From Bartonella raoultii (GTDB lineage Bacteria; Pseudomonadota; Alphaproteobacteria; Rhizobiales; Rhizobiaceae), in the NCBI RefSeq assembly GCF_019659805.1, contig NZ_JAIFRO010000001.1, forward strand, positions 205,001 to 269,000: DNA of 64,000 bases. The letters are read 5' to 3'. Both the position numbers and the translations under genes were made by a program. Shown here piece after piece: positions 19,691-29,198 of this stretch. The notes beneath the pieces are model-generated. The model searched no databases, was not told where the DNA came from, and saw only the letters and a list, made by a program, of their open reading frames with translations. Position 1 is the stretch's first letter. The number at the start of each line of letters is the position of its first letter.

Positions 19691-20722
19691 ATGAGTTTTA
19701 AAGTTGCAGTTGTTGGCGCAACAGGAAATGTTGGTCGTGAAATGCTCACAATTTTAGAAGAGCGTGGTTTTCCTGCTCATGAAGTTGTTCCTCTAGCATC
19801 ACGACGCTCATTAGGGCAAGAGGTTTCTTATGGTGATAAAACTTTAAAAGTCAAAGCACTTGATAGCTATGATTTTTCCAACACCGATCTCTGTCTCATG
19901 TCTGCGGGAGGAAGCATCTCTAAAGAATATGCACCTAAAATTGCTGCTGCCGGCTGTATCGTTATTGATAACTCATCCACTTGGCGTTATGATGCCAATA
20001 TTCCGTTAATTGTTCCTGAAGTAAATCCAGATGCAATCGGGTTATTTTCCAAACGGAATATTATCGCAAATCCTAATTGTTCGACAATTCAACTTGTCTT
20101 AGCTTTAAAGCCTCTCCATGATGCAGCAAGCATTAAACGTATCGTTGTATCGACTTATCAATCGGTTTCAGGAGCTGGAAAAGAAGGGATGGATGAACTT
20201 TTTGAACAATCGCGAGCCGTTTTTGTTGCCGATCCAATCTCAATGAAAAAATTCACCAAACGAATTGCCTTTAACGTCATCCCCCATATTGATGTTTTCA
20301 TGGAAGATGGCTCTACAAAGGAAGAGTGGAAAATGACAGTAGAGACAAAAAAAATTCTTGATCCTAAAATCAAATTAATAGCCACGGCTGTCCGCGTTCC
20401 TGTTTTTATCGGTCATGCTGAAGCTGTTCACGTTGAATTTGAAAAACCCTTAAGTGCCCATGAAGCACAAACTCTTCTGCGTGATGCGCCTGGATGTCAA
20501 CTTATTGATAAACACGAAGATGGTGGCTACATAACACCCTATGAATGCACAGGAGAAGATGACACTTTTATTAGCCGTGTACGTGAAGATATCACCGTTG
20601 AAAATGGATTAGCTTTTTGGATTGTTGCGGATAACTTAAGAAAAGGTGCTGCATTAAATGCTATTCAAATTGCTGAATTACTTATTTCTCGTCATTTGAT
20701 AAAACCAAAAGCAACACACTAA
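19691..20722 (+). CDS. asd: Aspartate-semialdehyde dehydrogenase
   Basis: Makes aspartate semialdehyde from aspartyl phosphate using NADPH, the branch point to lysine/diaminopimelate, threonine and methionine. The Rossmann start is VAVVGATGNVGREML (GATGNVG at 9-15). The catalytic cysteine is C130 in IANPNCSTIQ, and STYQSVSGAGKEGM follows. The length of 343 is normal for the proteobacterial enzyme. TAGGAG lies 9 nt before the ATG. A terminator hairpin follows at once. Confidence 0.96.
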   Translation: MSFKVAVVGATGNVGREMLTILEERGFPAHEVVPLASRRSLGQEVSYGDKTLKVKALDSYDFSNTDLCLMSAGGSISKEYAPKIAAAGCIVIDNSSTWRYDANIPLIVPEVNPDAIGLFSKRNIIANPNCSTIQLVLALKPLHDAASIKRIVVSTYQSVSGAGKEGMDELFEQSRAVFVADPISMKKFTKRIAFNVIPHIDVFMEDGSTKEEWKMTVETKKILDPKIKLIATAVRVPVFIGHAEAVHVEFEKPLSAHEAQTLLRDAPGCQLIDKHEDGGYITPYECTGEDDTFISRVREDITVENGLAFWIVADNLRKGAALNAIQIAELLISRHLIKPKATH

Positions 20723-20730
20723 ATAAAAAA

Positions 20731-20763
20731 GGCAGCATGAAACAAAAAATGCTTGATGCTGCC
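20731..20763. terminator. Terminator between convergent asd and the SH3 gene
   Basis: Stem GGCAGCAT / ATGCTGCC with a 17-nt loop and A/T-rich flanks, 8 bp after the asd stop. It can serve both convergent genes. The same GGCAGC/GCTGCC core recurs in the terminators of three autotransporter genes. Confidence 0.7.
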
Positions 20764-20802
20764 ATCTTGTTTCTATCCTATGAAAGCGCTTATTTTTTCA
20801 CT

Positions 20803-21432
20803 TTATAGACTGCTAGGATAGGTTATAATGCGGTAACGTGTTTCATTGCGTTCAAAGTTTTTAAAATTGACATCATCAGGGAAAAAAGGATTATAAGCCG
20901 TTACATGCTTGACAGAAATATTTTGTGCCTTTGGTGATGGATTAAAAATTGCACGTTCATCCCTTTTTTTTACGCCCGTAGAATCGATAATGAGATCTTT
21001 TCTATACGATTTTTGCACATGTTTCTTTGTTTTTTGCGGGACCTTTAAAGCTTTAAAACCAGACGTAGGTTGTTTTACTTTTTCCTTTTGCACTATCATC
21101 TTAGAACTTGGTATCATACGGGTCTTTGTAAAAGAAACTGTAGGAATATGATTGACATTTAAAAAACGTGCAAATACCCAACCAGCCTTTCCTTTATAAT
21201 GTAAAAAACACCAATTTTTATTAGAAAGACAGCCATTAATTTGCACTTTTGCGCCAGTTGGAACCGTCGTGATAACTTTATAGGCTGTCGCTGGGCCTGT
21301 CCGTAAAACCGCATGATTTTCTCTGACATAGGCCGCTGTTCCAGCAATGCTATAAGACGAAGACACGCCAAGTCCTGCTCCCCCCAAAGTTAACAAAATC
21401 ATTGTTGTTGATAAAAAGTTCTTATTGACCAT
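20803..21432 (-). CDS. Exported bacterial SH3 domain protein
   Basis: A 209-residue periplasmic protein. After a signal peptide (residues 1 to about 31, LLTLGGAGLGVSSSYSIAGT) comes one bacterial SH3 domain at about 33-95: YVRENHAVLRTGPATAYKVI, GAKVQINGC, NWCFLHYKGKAGWVFARFL. Cysteines in the domain (NGC and NWC) could form a disulfide. The rest is basic and low in predicted structure (KTKKHVQKSYRKD), ending in YRIITYPSSL. SH3 domains of this type bind peptidoglycan stem peptides or protein partners. The role is unknown. Confidence 0.8.
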   Translation of the reverse strand: MVNKNFLSTTMILLTLGGAGLGVSSSYSIAGTAAYVRENHAVLRTGPATAYKVITTVPTGAKVQINGCLSNKNWCFLHYKGKAGWVFARFLNVNHIPTVSFTKTRMIPSSKMIVQKEKVKQPTSGFKALKVPQKTKKHVQKSYRKDLIIDSTGVKKRDERAIFNPSPKAQNISVKHVTAYNPFFPDDVNFKNFERNETRYRIITYPSSL

Positions 21433-21989
21433 TGTTTTTCCTCTCCTAAAGTATGAAGGGCAAAAGATTTGCCATATTTCAATCCAGTGGTGATTTCTTC
21501 TTTATCCTTAAAGACCTCAGCACATTTTGAAAAAAATGCTTTTTAAATTCTCCCCCTATTCTCAAATTGCTTTCACAATGCATGCCATATTGCTTTTATG
21601 GCAACATCACACTCCATAGATTATTGTTTTCAAGGACGTCTCTTGATGGATAGATCACGAGCATTCAAAAACAAAATTTTCACACTTATTTTCTAAGCTT
21701 ACAGCCCTTCGAAACCACCATCACATAACGTAAAGAAGTTTTGAACGTGCTATTTGTTCCCGAAAAAAACTTACTGCCCCCAAATTTATTACTTGAATTG
21801 GAAAAAATTTGAGTTCACATATACTATTTGCTTGAAAAAGACTTTATTAAAAAGAAAAACTCTATTTTTAAATAAAAAGATTGAACATTCTATAAAGCTT
21901 TTATATCCTCAAGGTTTCGCAAAGAATTATAAAAGCTATGAGATCTTTCCTCAAAAAAATCTCTAAAACAAAAAGAAAGAGAGAGACAT
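21433..21989. other. Non-coding gap upstream of metQ
   Basis: Divergent promoter region of the SH3 gene and the methionine importer. I looked for a SAM riboswitch and did not find a convincing one. No gene seen. Confidence 0.45.
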
Positions 21990-22808
21990 ATGACATTAAA
22001 AGAATTTTTTCGCCCAACTAAAATCGGATTACTCGTTTCTTTCTTTATACTCTTTTTGTCAACTGCCTTTTCCATGGCCGCAGATAAATCCAATATCAAA
22101 TTGGGTGTTATGGAAGGACAAGAAGCAACTATCTGGAAAGTTGCTGCGCAAGAAGCAAAAAAGGCTGGTTTAAATATTGAACTTATTTATTTTTCTGATT
22201 ATACCTTGCCTAACGATGCCGTAAACGCAGGAGAGATTGATGCAAATGCTTTTCAGCATACCCCTTATCTCAATAATCAAATAAAACAGCGTGGTTATAA
22301 ACTTTCCATTGCTGGCTATACATTTATTACCCCTATTGGTGTTTATTCACACAAAATAAAATCATTAAAAGAATTACGGGATGGAGCAGATGTTGGCATT
22401 CCTAACGATCCGTCAAATGGTGGAAGAGCTTTACTTCTTCTCCACTCTCTAGGTCTCATTAAATTAAAAGACCCGCACGATATCCTTGCATCTCCACTTG
22501 ATATTATTGAAAATCCTAAGAACTTGAAAATTCGTGAATTAGATGCCGGTATGTTAGGGCGCGCAATTGATGATTTTGACATTGCTGTTATTAATACCAA
22601 TTGGGCATTGGTCTCTGGATTAAACTTACAAAAAGATGTTGTTGCATGGGAAAAAGCAGACAATAACCCTTATAATAATATTATTGTTGTGCGTACCAGC
22701 GACAAAGATGCTCCATGGGTTAAGAAATTAGTTGCCGCTTATAATAGCGAACCTGTTCGTGCAAAAATCAAAGAAGTTTTTGGTCCAGCAGCACAAACAT
22801 CTTGGTAA
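21990..22808 (+). CDS. metQ: D/L-methionine ABC transporter, substrate-binding protein
   Basis: Periplasmic methionine receptor of the NlpA family, 272 residues. The signal peptide ends near FLSTAFSMAADK. There is no lipobox cysteine, so this member looks soluble in the periplasm rather than lipid-anchored as in Escherichia coli. IKLGVMEGQEATIWKVAAQE, EIDANAFQHTPYLNNQI and VGIPNDPSNGGRALLLL are the family ligand-binding blocks. It heads a metQ-metN-metI operon, with metN starting 38 bp downstream. A strong AAAGAGAGAG precedes the start. Confidence 0.93.
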   Translation: MTLKEFFRPTKIGLLVSFFILFLSTAFSMAADKSNIKLGVMEGQEATIWKVAAQEAKKAGLNIELIYFSDYTLPNDAVNAGEIDANAFQHTPYLNNQIKQRGYKLSIAGYTFITPIGVYSHKIKSLKELRDGADVGIPNDPSNGGRALLLLHSLGLIKLKDPHDILASPLDIIENPKNLKIRELDAGMLGRAIDDFDIAVINTNWALVSGLNLQKDVVAWEKADNNPYNNIIVVRTSDKDAPWVKKLVAAYNSEPVRAKIKEVFGPAAQTSW

Positions 22809-22846
22809 TAATATCTCAGCCCCTTAAAACATCTTGGTAATGACGA

Positions 22847-23881
22847 ATGGAAAAACCCGTTCTTATTTCTTTAAAAAATATCAGCCGTTGCTTTCATAAG
22901 ACGGCTGGTATTCCTGCTGTTGATAATTTATCTCTCAATATCCATAAAGGTGAAATCCTTGGTATTATTGGACGTAGTGGAGCTGGAAAATCAACGCTTA
23001 TCCGCTGTTTAAATGGATTAGAAAAAATTGACGCAGGATCTATCTTTTTTGAAGATGTAAATGTTTCAAGTTTGTCAGAGACAAAATGGGCCCCTTACCG
23101 TCAACGTATTGGAATGATTTTTCAACATTTTAATCTTTTATCCTCTCAAAATATTCTTGATAACATTGCATTACCACTGAGATTAAGCGGTGTTAACAAA
23201 AAGCAACGTCATAACCGTGCTCTTGAACTTATTGAATTAGTAGGATTATCTGGAAAAGAATATTGTTATCCTGTAGAATTATCAGGAGGACAAAAACAAC
23301 GTGTCGGCATTGCTCGGGCTCTGGCTGCTAATCCTAAAATATTGTTATCTGATGAAGCAACCTCTGCTCTTGATCCTGAAACAACGCAATCTATTTTAGA
23401 ACTTCTTGCTGATATTAATACGCGCCTTAACTTGACTATTGTGCTTATTACCCATGAAATGGAGGTTGTGCGCACAATTGCACATCGTGTTGTTGTCCTC
23501 AATCAAGGACGCATTGTAGAAGAAGGACGTGTGAAAGATATTTTTACCTCTCCTCAAGATGATACAACCATCGCCATGCTCAAGCTGGTTACGCCACAAC
23601 TTCCAGAGAAGTTTGCGAAAAATCTTAAACCCACAGGGCAAGAAGCAGTTGTTGAAATCAATGTTGCAGGTAAAATTACGCAACAGCCTTTTCTTCATCT
23701 GTTAGAAGATGAAATTGGTATAAGAGCGCGTATTCTACATGGTGGTATTGATACAGTACAAGGAGAAACCATCGGACGACTTTTTTTAGGTCTTCCCGCT
23801 CAAAATAAAGAAACTTTTGAAAAAGCCATCCAATGGTTGAACCAAAAAGGACGATATTGTGAGGTTTTAGGTTATGTATAA
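22847..23881 (+). CDS. metN: Methionine ABC transporter, ATP-binding protein
   Basis: ATPase of the methionine importer, 344 residues. Walker A is GRSGAGKST at 42-50, the signature is LSGGQKQRVGIARAL, and Walker B is ILLSDEATSALDP. The C-terminal 80 residues form the NIL domain that binds methionine and inhibits transport when the cell is replete; IGIRARILHGGIDTVQGETI is visible. Overlaps metI by 8 bp, so it is translationally coupled. Confidence 0.96.
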   Translation: MEKPVLISLKNISRCFHKTAGIPAVDNLSLNIHKGEILGIIGRSGAGKSTLIRCLNGLEKIDAGSIFFEDVNVSSLSETKWAPYRQRIGMIFQHFNLLSSQNILDNIALPLRLSGVNKKQRHNRALELIELVGLSGKEYCYPVELSGGQKQRVGIARALAANPKILLSDEATSALDPETTQSILELLADINTRLNLTIVLITHEMEVVRTIAHRVVVLNQGRIVEEGRVKDIFTSPQDDTTIAMLKLVTPQLPEKFAKNLKPTGQEAVVEINVAGKITQQPFLHLLEDEIGIRARILHGGIDTVQGETIGRLFLGLPAQNKETFEKAIQWLNQKGRYCEVLGYV

Positions 23882-24533
23882 TGTTCTCTCTTATGAACTT
23901 CCCAATGCCGTTTTAGATACAATATTTATGACAATCAGTGCCTCTTTAATGGCACTCATTATAGGTCTTCCTCTTGGTCTTCTGCTATATACAACCGCAC
24001 GTGGAGGAATTTTTTCCTCATGTCTTATCAATCGCCCCTTAAGCATTATCATAGATAGTCTTCGTGCAATTCCCTTCATTATCCTTGCATTTTACCTTCT
24101 CCCTATTACCCGTATTGTTGTAGGCAGAGGTGTAGGAATACCTTCCGTTATTTTTGTTTTGACCATTTCTGCGATTCCTTTTTATGCACGAATGGCAGAG
24201 CTTTCTTTTAAAACCGTTGAAAAAAACCTTATTGAAGCTGTTCGCTCCATGGGGGCAAATCGTTTTCAAATTATTAGATATGTTCTCATTCCTGAAGCAC
24301 TCCCGAGCTTGATTACAGGCTTCACAGTCATGGTTATTTCTCTCCTTGGAGCCACGTCACTTGCTGGATATCTTGGTGGAGGAGGCTTGGGCGATATGGC
24401 AATCCGCTACGGATACCAACGTTATAATACCTCCATCATGACAATCGTCATCATCCTTTTGATTCTTCTCAATGTAATCACCCAATGGACTTCTGACAAA
24501 ATTGTACAAAAGCTTGACAAAACAAAGCATTAA
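23874..24533 (+). CDS. metI: Methionine ABC transporter, permease
   Basis: Inner-membrane permease of 219 residues with five predicted membrane helices. The EAA coupling loop is MAELSFKTVEKNLIEAVRSM-GANRF at about 126-150. The segment LLGATSLAGYLGGGGLGDMA is typical of MetI. Last gene of the operon; it meets the convergent MaoC gene with only 5 bp between. Confidence 0.95.
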   Translation: MYNVLSYELPNAVLDTIFMTISASLMALIIGLPLGLLLYTTARGGIFSSCLINRPLSIIIDSLRAIPFIILAFYLLPITRIVVGRGVGIPSVIFVLTISAIPFYARMAELSFKTVEKNLIEAVRSMGANRFQIIRYVLIPEALPSLITGFTVMVISLLGATSLAGYLGGGGLGDMAIRYGYQRYNTSIMTIVIILLILLNVITQWTSDKIVQKLDKTKH

Positions 24534-24538
24534 AAAAA

Positions 24539-25018
24539 TTAAGCGCTTACGTGTTTTGCCTCAACCATAGCAACAACAAGCCATTGGGCAGTAAGAGCTG
24601 GTTTTTTCAACTGTTCAATTTCCACTGTAACACCATAGTGAAAAACAACGCGGCCAGAAGGACGAATCTCAGCATTATCTAAAACAAAACGTGCACGTAC
24701 ACGCGCTCCTGTTTTTACTGGACTCATAAAGCGTACTTTATCAAAACCATAATTAATCCCCATTTTTGTTCCTTCTAACTCTGGAAGAGCTTCATAAGCA
24801 AATGCAGATAAAAGAGATAAGGTTAAAAAGCCATGCGCAATAGTACCACCAAAAGGTGTTTTTTTAGCTCTTTCTGCATCAACATGGATCCATTGATGAT
24901 CATCCGTTGCACATGCAAATTGGTTAATCATATCCTGCGTAACAAGACGCCATTGAGAAACGCCTATTTCTTTTCCAATAAAACCAATGACTTCTTGTAT
25001 TGCTATTTTCCGCTGCAT
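24539..25018 (-). CDS. MaoC-family hydratase
   Basis: A 159-residue hot-dog-fold protein. ATDDHQWIHVDAERAKKTPF holds the Asp-x-x-x-x-His hydratase dyad. FGGTIAHGFLTLSLLSAF is the second MaoC block, with the oxyanion-loop glycines. Size and sequence fit the single-domain (R)-enoyl-CoA hydratase/NodN-like branch that hydrates 2-enoyl-CoA. The true substrate is not readable. A 60-residue tail finishes the fold. It is convergent with metI and stands alone, so there is no pathway hint from neighbours. Confidence 0.85.
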   Translation of the reverse strand: MQRKIAIQEVIGFIGKEIGVSQWRLVTQDMINQFACATDDHQWIHVDAERAKKTPFGGTIAHGFLTLSLLSAFAYEALPELEGTKMGINYGFDKVRFMSPVKTGARVRARFVLDNAEIRPSGRVVFHYGVTVEIEQLKKPALTAQWLVVAMVEAKHVSA

Positions 25019-25182
25019 ACCATTCTTCCTGTTTTATTTGATAAAAGTACTCCTCACCTCTTGCTTTTATAAAGCCCATTGATTAGAGCATCAAGAATAA
25101 AAGATGCGCTTTTTTCAAAGCAACGCACCTTACATGAAGAAACGTTTTTTGCGTTAAGGTAATTTTCAAATGGGAAAAAAAA

Positions 25183-26520
25183 ATGGCAAGCAATGTGAGC
25201 CTTACAGGTTTAGCACGTGATTTAAAGCGGCGTGCCGAAAACCACCCCCCTATTCGTATTGGGCTGATTGGCTGTGGAGAAATGGGAACTGATTTGCTTT
25301 CAACTATTGCGCATATGGATGGCATAACAATTGCCGCTGTTGCCTCAAGAACTCCATCCCGTATTTTTGAGGCCGCAACACTCGCCTATGGCGAAGATGG
25401 GCATGTACGTGAAGTTGAAAATGCCCATGCCCTTTCACAAGCCATTGAAAAAGGTTTTATTGCAGCAACAAATGATATTGATCTTGTTTTACGCCACGAA
25501 CAAATTGACATTATCGTTGATGCAACAGGCTATCCTGAAGCTGGAGCAGAAATTGGCTTCAAAGCGCTTGAAAATCATAAACATCTTGTCATGATGAATG
25601 TTGAAGCAGACGTTACGATTGGCGCTTATCTGAAACATGAAGCAGAAAAACGAGGCCTTATTTATACACTTGGTGCTGGTGACGAACCTACTTCTTGCAT
25701 GGAGCTCATCGAATTTGTTTCCGCCCTTGGGCATAAAATTGTGGCAGCTGGAAAAGGAAAAAACAATCCCCTTTTCTTTGATGCCACACCTGATATGTAT
25801 GAAGAAGAAGCCCTTCAACGGAATATGAATGTGCGCATGCTCGTTGAATTTATTGATGGCTCTAAAACAATGGTGGAAATGGCAGCCATTGCCAATGCCA
25901 CTGGGCTTATTCCCGATTGTTCTGGAATGCATGGTCCAAAAGCAGCACTTCAAGATTTAAACAAAGTGCTTATCCCAAAAAGAGATGGTGGTATTTTAAC
26001 GCAATATGGTGTTGTGGATTACTCAACAGGTCAGGGTGTTTCCCCAGGTGTTTTTGTTATTGCAGAAATAGCTCATCCACGTCTGCGTGAACGTATGGAA
26101 GATTTAAAAATTGGTCAGGGTCCTTACTTTACTTTTCATCGTCCCTATCATTTAACAGCCATGGAAGTCCCCCTAACCTGTGCACGCATTATGCTTTATG
26201 GCAAACAAGATATGGCTCCTCTTCACCACCCGGTAGCAGAAGTCTGCGCTGTTGCAAAAAAAGATTTATATCCTGGTGATCAATTAGACTTCATCGGTCT
26301 TTATAGTTATCGTGCTTGGATCATGAACTATGCAGAAGCATGCATGCACCAAGCCATTCCTTGTGGACTCTTAGAAAAAGCAACCGTTACAGCGGAAATT
26401 AAAAAAAATGAACTCATCACCAAACACAATACAAGCATTCGTGAAGATCAGTGGATTGCACGTCTTCGTATGAAACAAGATCTTTTGTTGAATCATCCTT
26501 CACCTCTCTCGCATACGTAA
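25183..26520 (+). CDS. NAD(P)-binding oxidoreductase with SAF domain, homoserine-dehydrogenase-like
   Basis: A 445-residue enzyme of uncertain substrate. The N-terminal Rossmann fold reads PIRIGLIGCGEMGTDLLSTI at about 24-43, followed by DIIVDATGYPEAGAEIGFKA as in homoserine dehydrogenase-like proteins. The middle has LGAGDEPTSCMELIEFVSAL and SGMHGPKAALQDLN. The C-terminal 90 residues (VCAVAKKDLYPGDQLDFIG, then LEKATVTAEIKKNELIT) resemble a SAF domain. Related proteins sit in sugar-acid or erythritol-type catabolic clusters in other rhizobia, but here the gene is isolated. No strong ribosome binding site precedes the ATG. Confidence 0.7.
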   Translation: MASNVSLTGLARDLKRRAENHPPIRIGLIGCGEMGTDLLSTIAHMDGITIAAVASRTPSRIFEAATLAYGEDGHVREVENAHALSQAIEKGFIAATNDIDLVLRHEQIDIIVDATGYPEAGAEIGFKALENHKHLVMMNVEADVTIGAYLKHEAEKRGLIYTLGAGDEPTSCMELIEFVSALGHKIVAAGKGKNNPLFFDATPDMYEEEALQRNMNVRMLVEFIDGSKTMVEMAAIANATGLIPDCSGMHGPKAALQDLNKVLIPKRDGGILTQYGVVDYSTGQGVSPGVFVIAEIAHPRLRERMEDLKIGQGPYFTFHRPYHLTAMEVPLTCARIMLYGKQDMAPLHHPVAEVCAVAKKDLYPGDQLDFIGLYSYRAWIMNYAEACMHQAIPCGLLEKATVTAEIKKNELITKHNTSIREDQWIARLRMKQDLLLNHPSPLSHT

Positions 26521-27280
26521 GAAAGCTTTTATTGTCATTCCTTAAAAGATAAAGAAACTTCCTTATTTTACCTCTTAAATAAGCATACAAAAGATAAAAA
26601 GATTTTCTTAATTTCCCCTCTCCTACAAAACTTAAAAACAGCTCTTTATACAGCAAAAGTCCCTATGACTGATCTGTTTATCCATATTCTTTTATCGACC
26701 AGCTTAATGCAAAATAGGAAACAAAAGAGAGGCTGATCAAAAGAATAAAAAGCCGATTTTCCTCTTATATAAATGGAAGGCTGTATAAGCAACAATAGAT
26801 CTTTCCTTACACCCTTTACAAAAAATGACATGAAATAAACGAAGAGGACTCAACTCTTTTTCTCAAAAAAGTGCGTTCATAAGCTGTGGAATGACAAACA
26901 CCCTAAAAATAGAAAAGGATATTTTAAAACTATTGGCAATAGTTTTAAAAGCTATAAAACCCAATAAAAACAGAAAGAGCAATGCAGATATATTTATATA
27001 TGCATTGTTACGAAAAGAGCATTTTTACAAACAGCAAAATCAAGCTGTTTGAGAAAACTTACAATTATTTTTTACAACAAAGAAAAAGGAAACGATGTTT
27101 CATATTTATTGGTACATTTTGTAAAAAATATTCCCTCTTATTTTCACAACGCGCTTCCTCTTTCCAAAGACAGCTGTCTTGCCCTATATGCTTTATCAAA
27201 ATACTGAAATGATGCACAAAATAAAAACAATCAACAGCTCAGCTTTGCAGATATTTAAACGAATAATGTCCACATAGATA
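26521..27280. other. Non-coding gap, left part
   Basis: First 760 bp of a 1.9-kb gene-poor region. AT-rich, with no supported gene or RNA. Short frames on both strands lack ribosome binding sites. Confidence 0.5.
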
Positions 27281-27514
27281 CTATAGTGCCCAATATATCC
27301 CTGTTGTTAAAGCACAATACCATAAAATAACGCTTATATTGCTCAAAAAGAATGTACATAAAGCTATTTTTTCAATATTATCAAAAGTGAACGCTCTTGT
27401 CTTTTCACCATCGTGAAGAATAGCCAAATCCACTGCTCCCAAAACAGTTCCTTTTTCTAAGACAACAACAGAAACCGCCTTTTTCTTTTGAAGTTTATCT
27501 TTCATAAGATGCAT
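27281..27514 (-). CDS. Possible small protein gene, function unknown
   Basis: A 77-residue frame. It begins MHLMKDKLQKKKAVSVVVLE, continues GTVLGAVDLAILHDGEKTRA, and ends with one hydrophobic segment (FFLSNISVILWYCALTTGIYW). AGAGGG lies about 8 nt before the ATG. A promoter-like element of the same form as those before three autotransporter genes lies about 175 nt upstream. I do not recognise the family. It could be a real small membrane protein, or the stub of a lost gene that kept its promoter. Confidence 0.4.
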   Translation of the reverse strand: MHLMKDKLQKKKAVSVVVLEKGTVLGAVDLAILHDGEKTRAFTFDNIEKIALCTFFLSNISVILWYCALTTGIYWAL

Positions 27515-28443
27515 GTTTCATCCCTCTAGTGCATTTAGAAAAAAGAATAGATATTATACAAATAAATAAAAAAGACGATTTTTAAATATTTTAAACATAG
27601 CTTTCTTTGCTCCTCTTTTTCTTTACTGAAAAATTGAAAGAATATTTATATATATAAAAAACGAAACTTATATTTAATATCTACGGTAATAATAATACAT
27701 TATGTATTATATGTAAAGACATAAAAAAACATAATTTTAATTGACTAAAAAACCGAATGATTAAAGAATATGAAGCTTCTTTTATAGAATGCAATAGATG
27801 TAATCGCTCACTTCATAGAGTATTATTTTCATAAAACTATGAACAGATGCACTCTTTACATAAATGAAAAAGAAATATTCAATTTTCGATGCAAACAAAG
27901 CTTTCTTTACTACTCTTTCTCTCTATCAGAACAACATTTTTCATCACTGATGGGCATAAAACAAATCTTTCTTTGCTTTTGAAGAGGATTTAAAGCTATT
28001 TCAGCAAAACAACTTTCACAATTTTGACTAAAAATCTTTACCAGTGCTTATTCCTTAGATTTCTTTTACCTGTCAGAAATAATAGAAATACATGCAAATG
28101 TAAGCATAAAAAAATTCATAACTTTCTCTCAGTTGAATTTCTCAATAAAGAAAGAAAACCTTTTTCATTTTTTATGAAAGAGCTATACTCTTTAAAATGA
28201 CAATTTAAAAAGATAGAAGAGCATTTCAAAATAACACCGCGATAGAGAGCATTCTTGAATATTCCGATAATGATCTGAAAGAATAGAGAATATTTTTATC
28301 ATGAAAGCATGACTTTCTTTCACATCCATATCTGATATGAAAACGCTCTTATTTGCGTTTCTCGCACAGATCAATTAAACTAAAAGAAAGTAATCCACTT
28401 CTTTTAATTTCTTTGTCTCTCTTAATTTTTTTAGGCAATAAAT
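27515..28443. other. Non-coding gap, right part
   Basis: Apart from the promoter-like element at 27689-27717, this 0.9-kb AT-rich stretch shows no supported gene. Confidence 0.45.
27689..27717 (-). promoter_or_regulatory. Autotransporter-type promoter element before the small gene
   Basis: Minus strand TTTACA (27717-27712), 17 bp containing AATACATAATG, then TATTAT (27694-27689). Same layout as the elements at 35649, 38838 and 43415. Confidence 0.45.
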
Positions 28444-29187
28444 ATGGTATCCAACACACCTTTTCTCGCTTTGTTACCCTTAGGTGCACACGAATATCAT
28501 GGAAATCACCTTCCCTTTGAAACCGACTGGATTATAGCTGAATCTTTTGCAAAAGCACTCACGTTACAAACAAAAGAACAATTTCATATTGCACTCTTAC
28601 CGGTTGAAAAAATTGGTTATTCAAGTGAACATATGGATGTTATGGGCACAAAAACATTAACCTTTTCTGATGCGATAAAACGCTGGATCAATATTGGTGA
28701 GAATTGTTATCGTAAAGGCATCAAACGTTTTCTTCTTCTCAACGCACATGGAGGAAATTCTCCTTTAATGAGTATTGTTATCACTGAATTACGCAGACGT
28801 TTTTCAATGCTTGCGGTAGCAACAAGCTGGAGTCGTTTTGGTCTTCCAAAAGGTTTCATGGAGCCCTCTCAACAACATCTTGATATCCATGGTGGCTTTA
28901 TCGAAACCTCTTTAATGCTGTATTTAGCCCCAGAAAAAGTGCATATGGAAAAGGCAAAAAATTTTCATAATAAGCAAGCTGACATGATTGCCAATTATCA
29001 CTATTTACGCGCTTATGGCCCGCATGCTTTTGGATGGACAATGCGTGATCTTAATCCCCAAGGAGCAGCCGGTAACGCAAGCCAAGCAACCTCAAAAGCA
29101 GGAGAAGCAATTTTTACGCATGTTTTAAGCGGACTTCGTGATTTACTTAATGATATCAAGCGATTTGAAATAAATGCATTACAATAA
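28444..29187 (+). CDS. Creatininase-family amidohydrolase
   Basis: A 247-residue metal-dependent amidohydrolase of the creatininase fold. Metal and active-site blocks are ALLPLGAHEYHGNHLPFETD at about residues 9-28 (the Glu/His/Asp metal ligands), LLLNAHGGNSPLMS in the middle, and DIHGGFIETSLMLYLAP near 146-162. Family members act on cyclic amides such as creatinine, on formamidopyrimidines, or in cofactor maturation; the substrate here is unknown. It starts a three-gene run with the CobW-type GTPase (11 bp downstream) and the WD40 protein, all plus strand. Confidence 0.85.
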   Translation: MVSNTPFLALLPLGAHEYHGNHLPFETDWIIAESFAKALTLQTKEQFHIALLPVEKIGYSSEHMDVMGTKTLTFSDAIKRWINIGENCYRKGIKRFLLLNAHGGNSPLMSIVITELRRRFSMLAVATSWSRFGLPKGFMEPSQQHLDIHGGFIETSLMLYLAPEKVHMEKAKNFHNKQADMIANYHYLRAYGPHAFGWTMRDLNPQGAAGNASQATSKAGEAIFTHVLSGLRDLLNDIKRFEINALQ

Positions 29188-29198
29188 AAGGCCCCCTC

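Noticed and set aside
21433-21989. SAM riboswitch upstream of metQ
   Set aside because: I looked for SAM-I/SAM-II type conserved cores and saw none; the region is plain AT-rich DNA. A covariance search could still find a diverged one.
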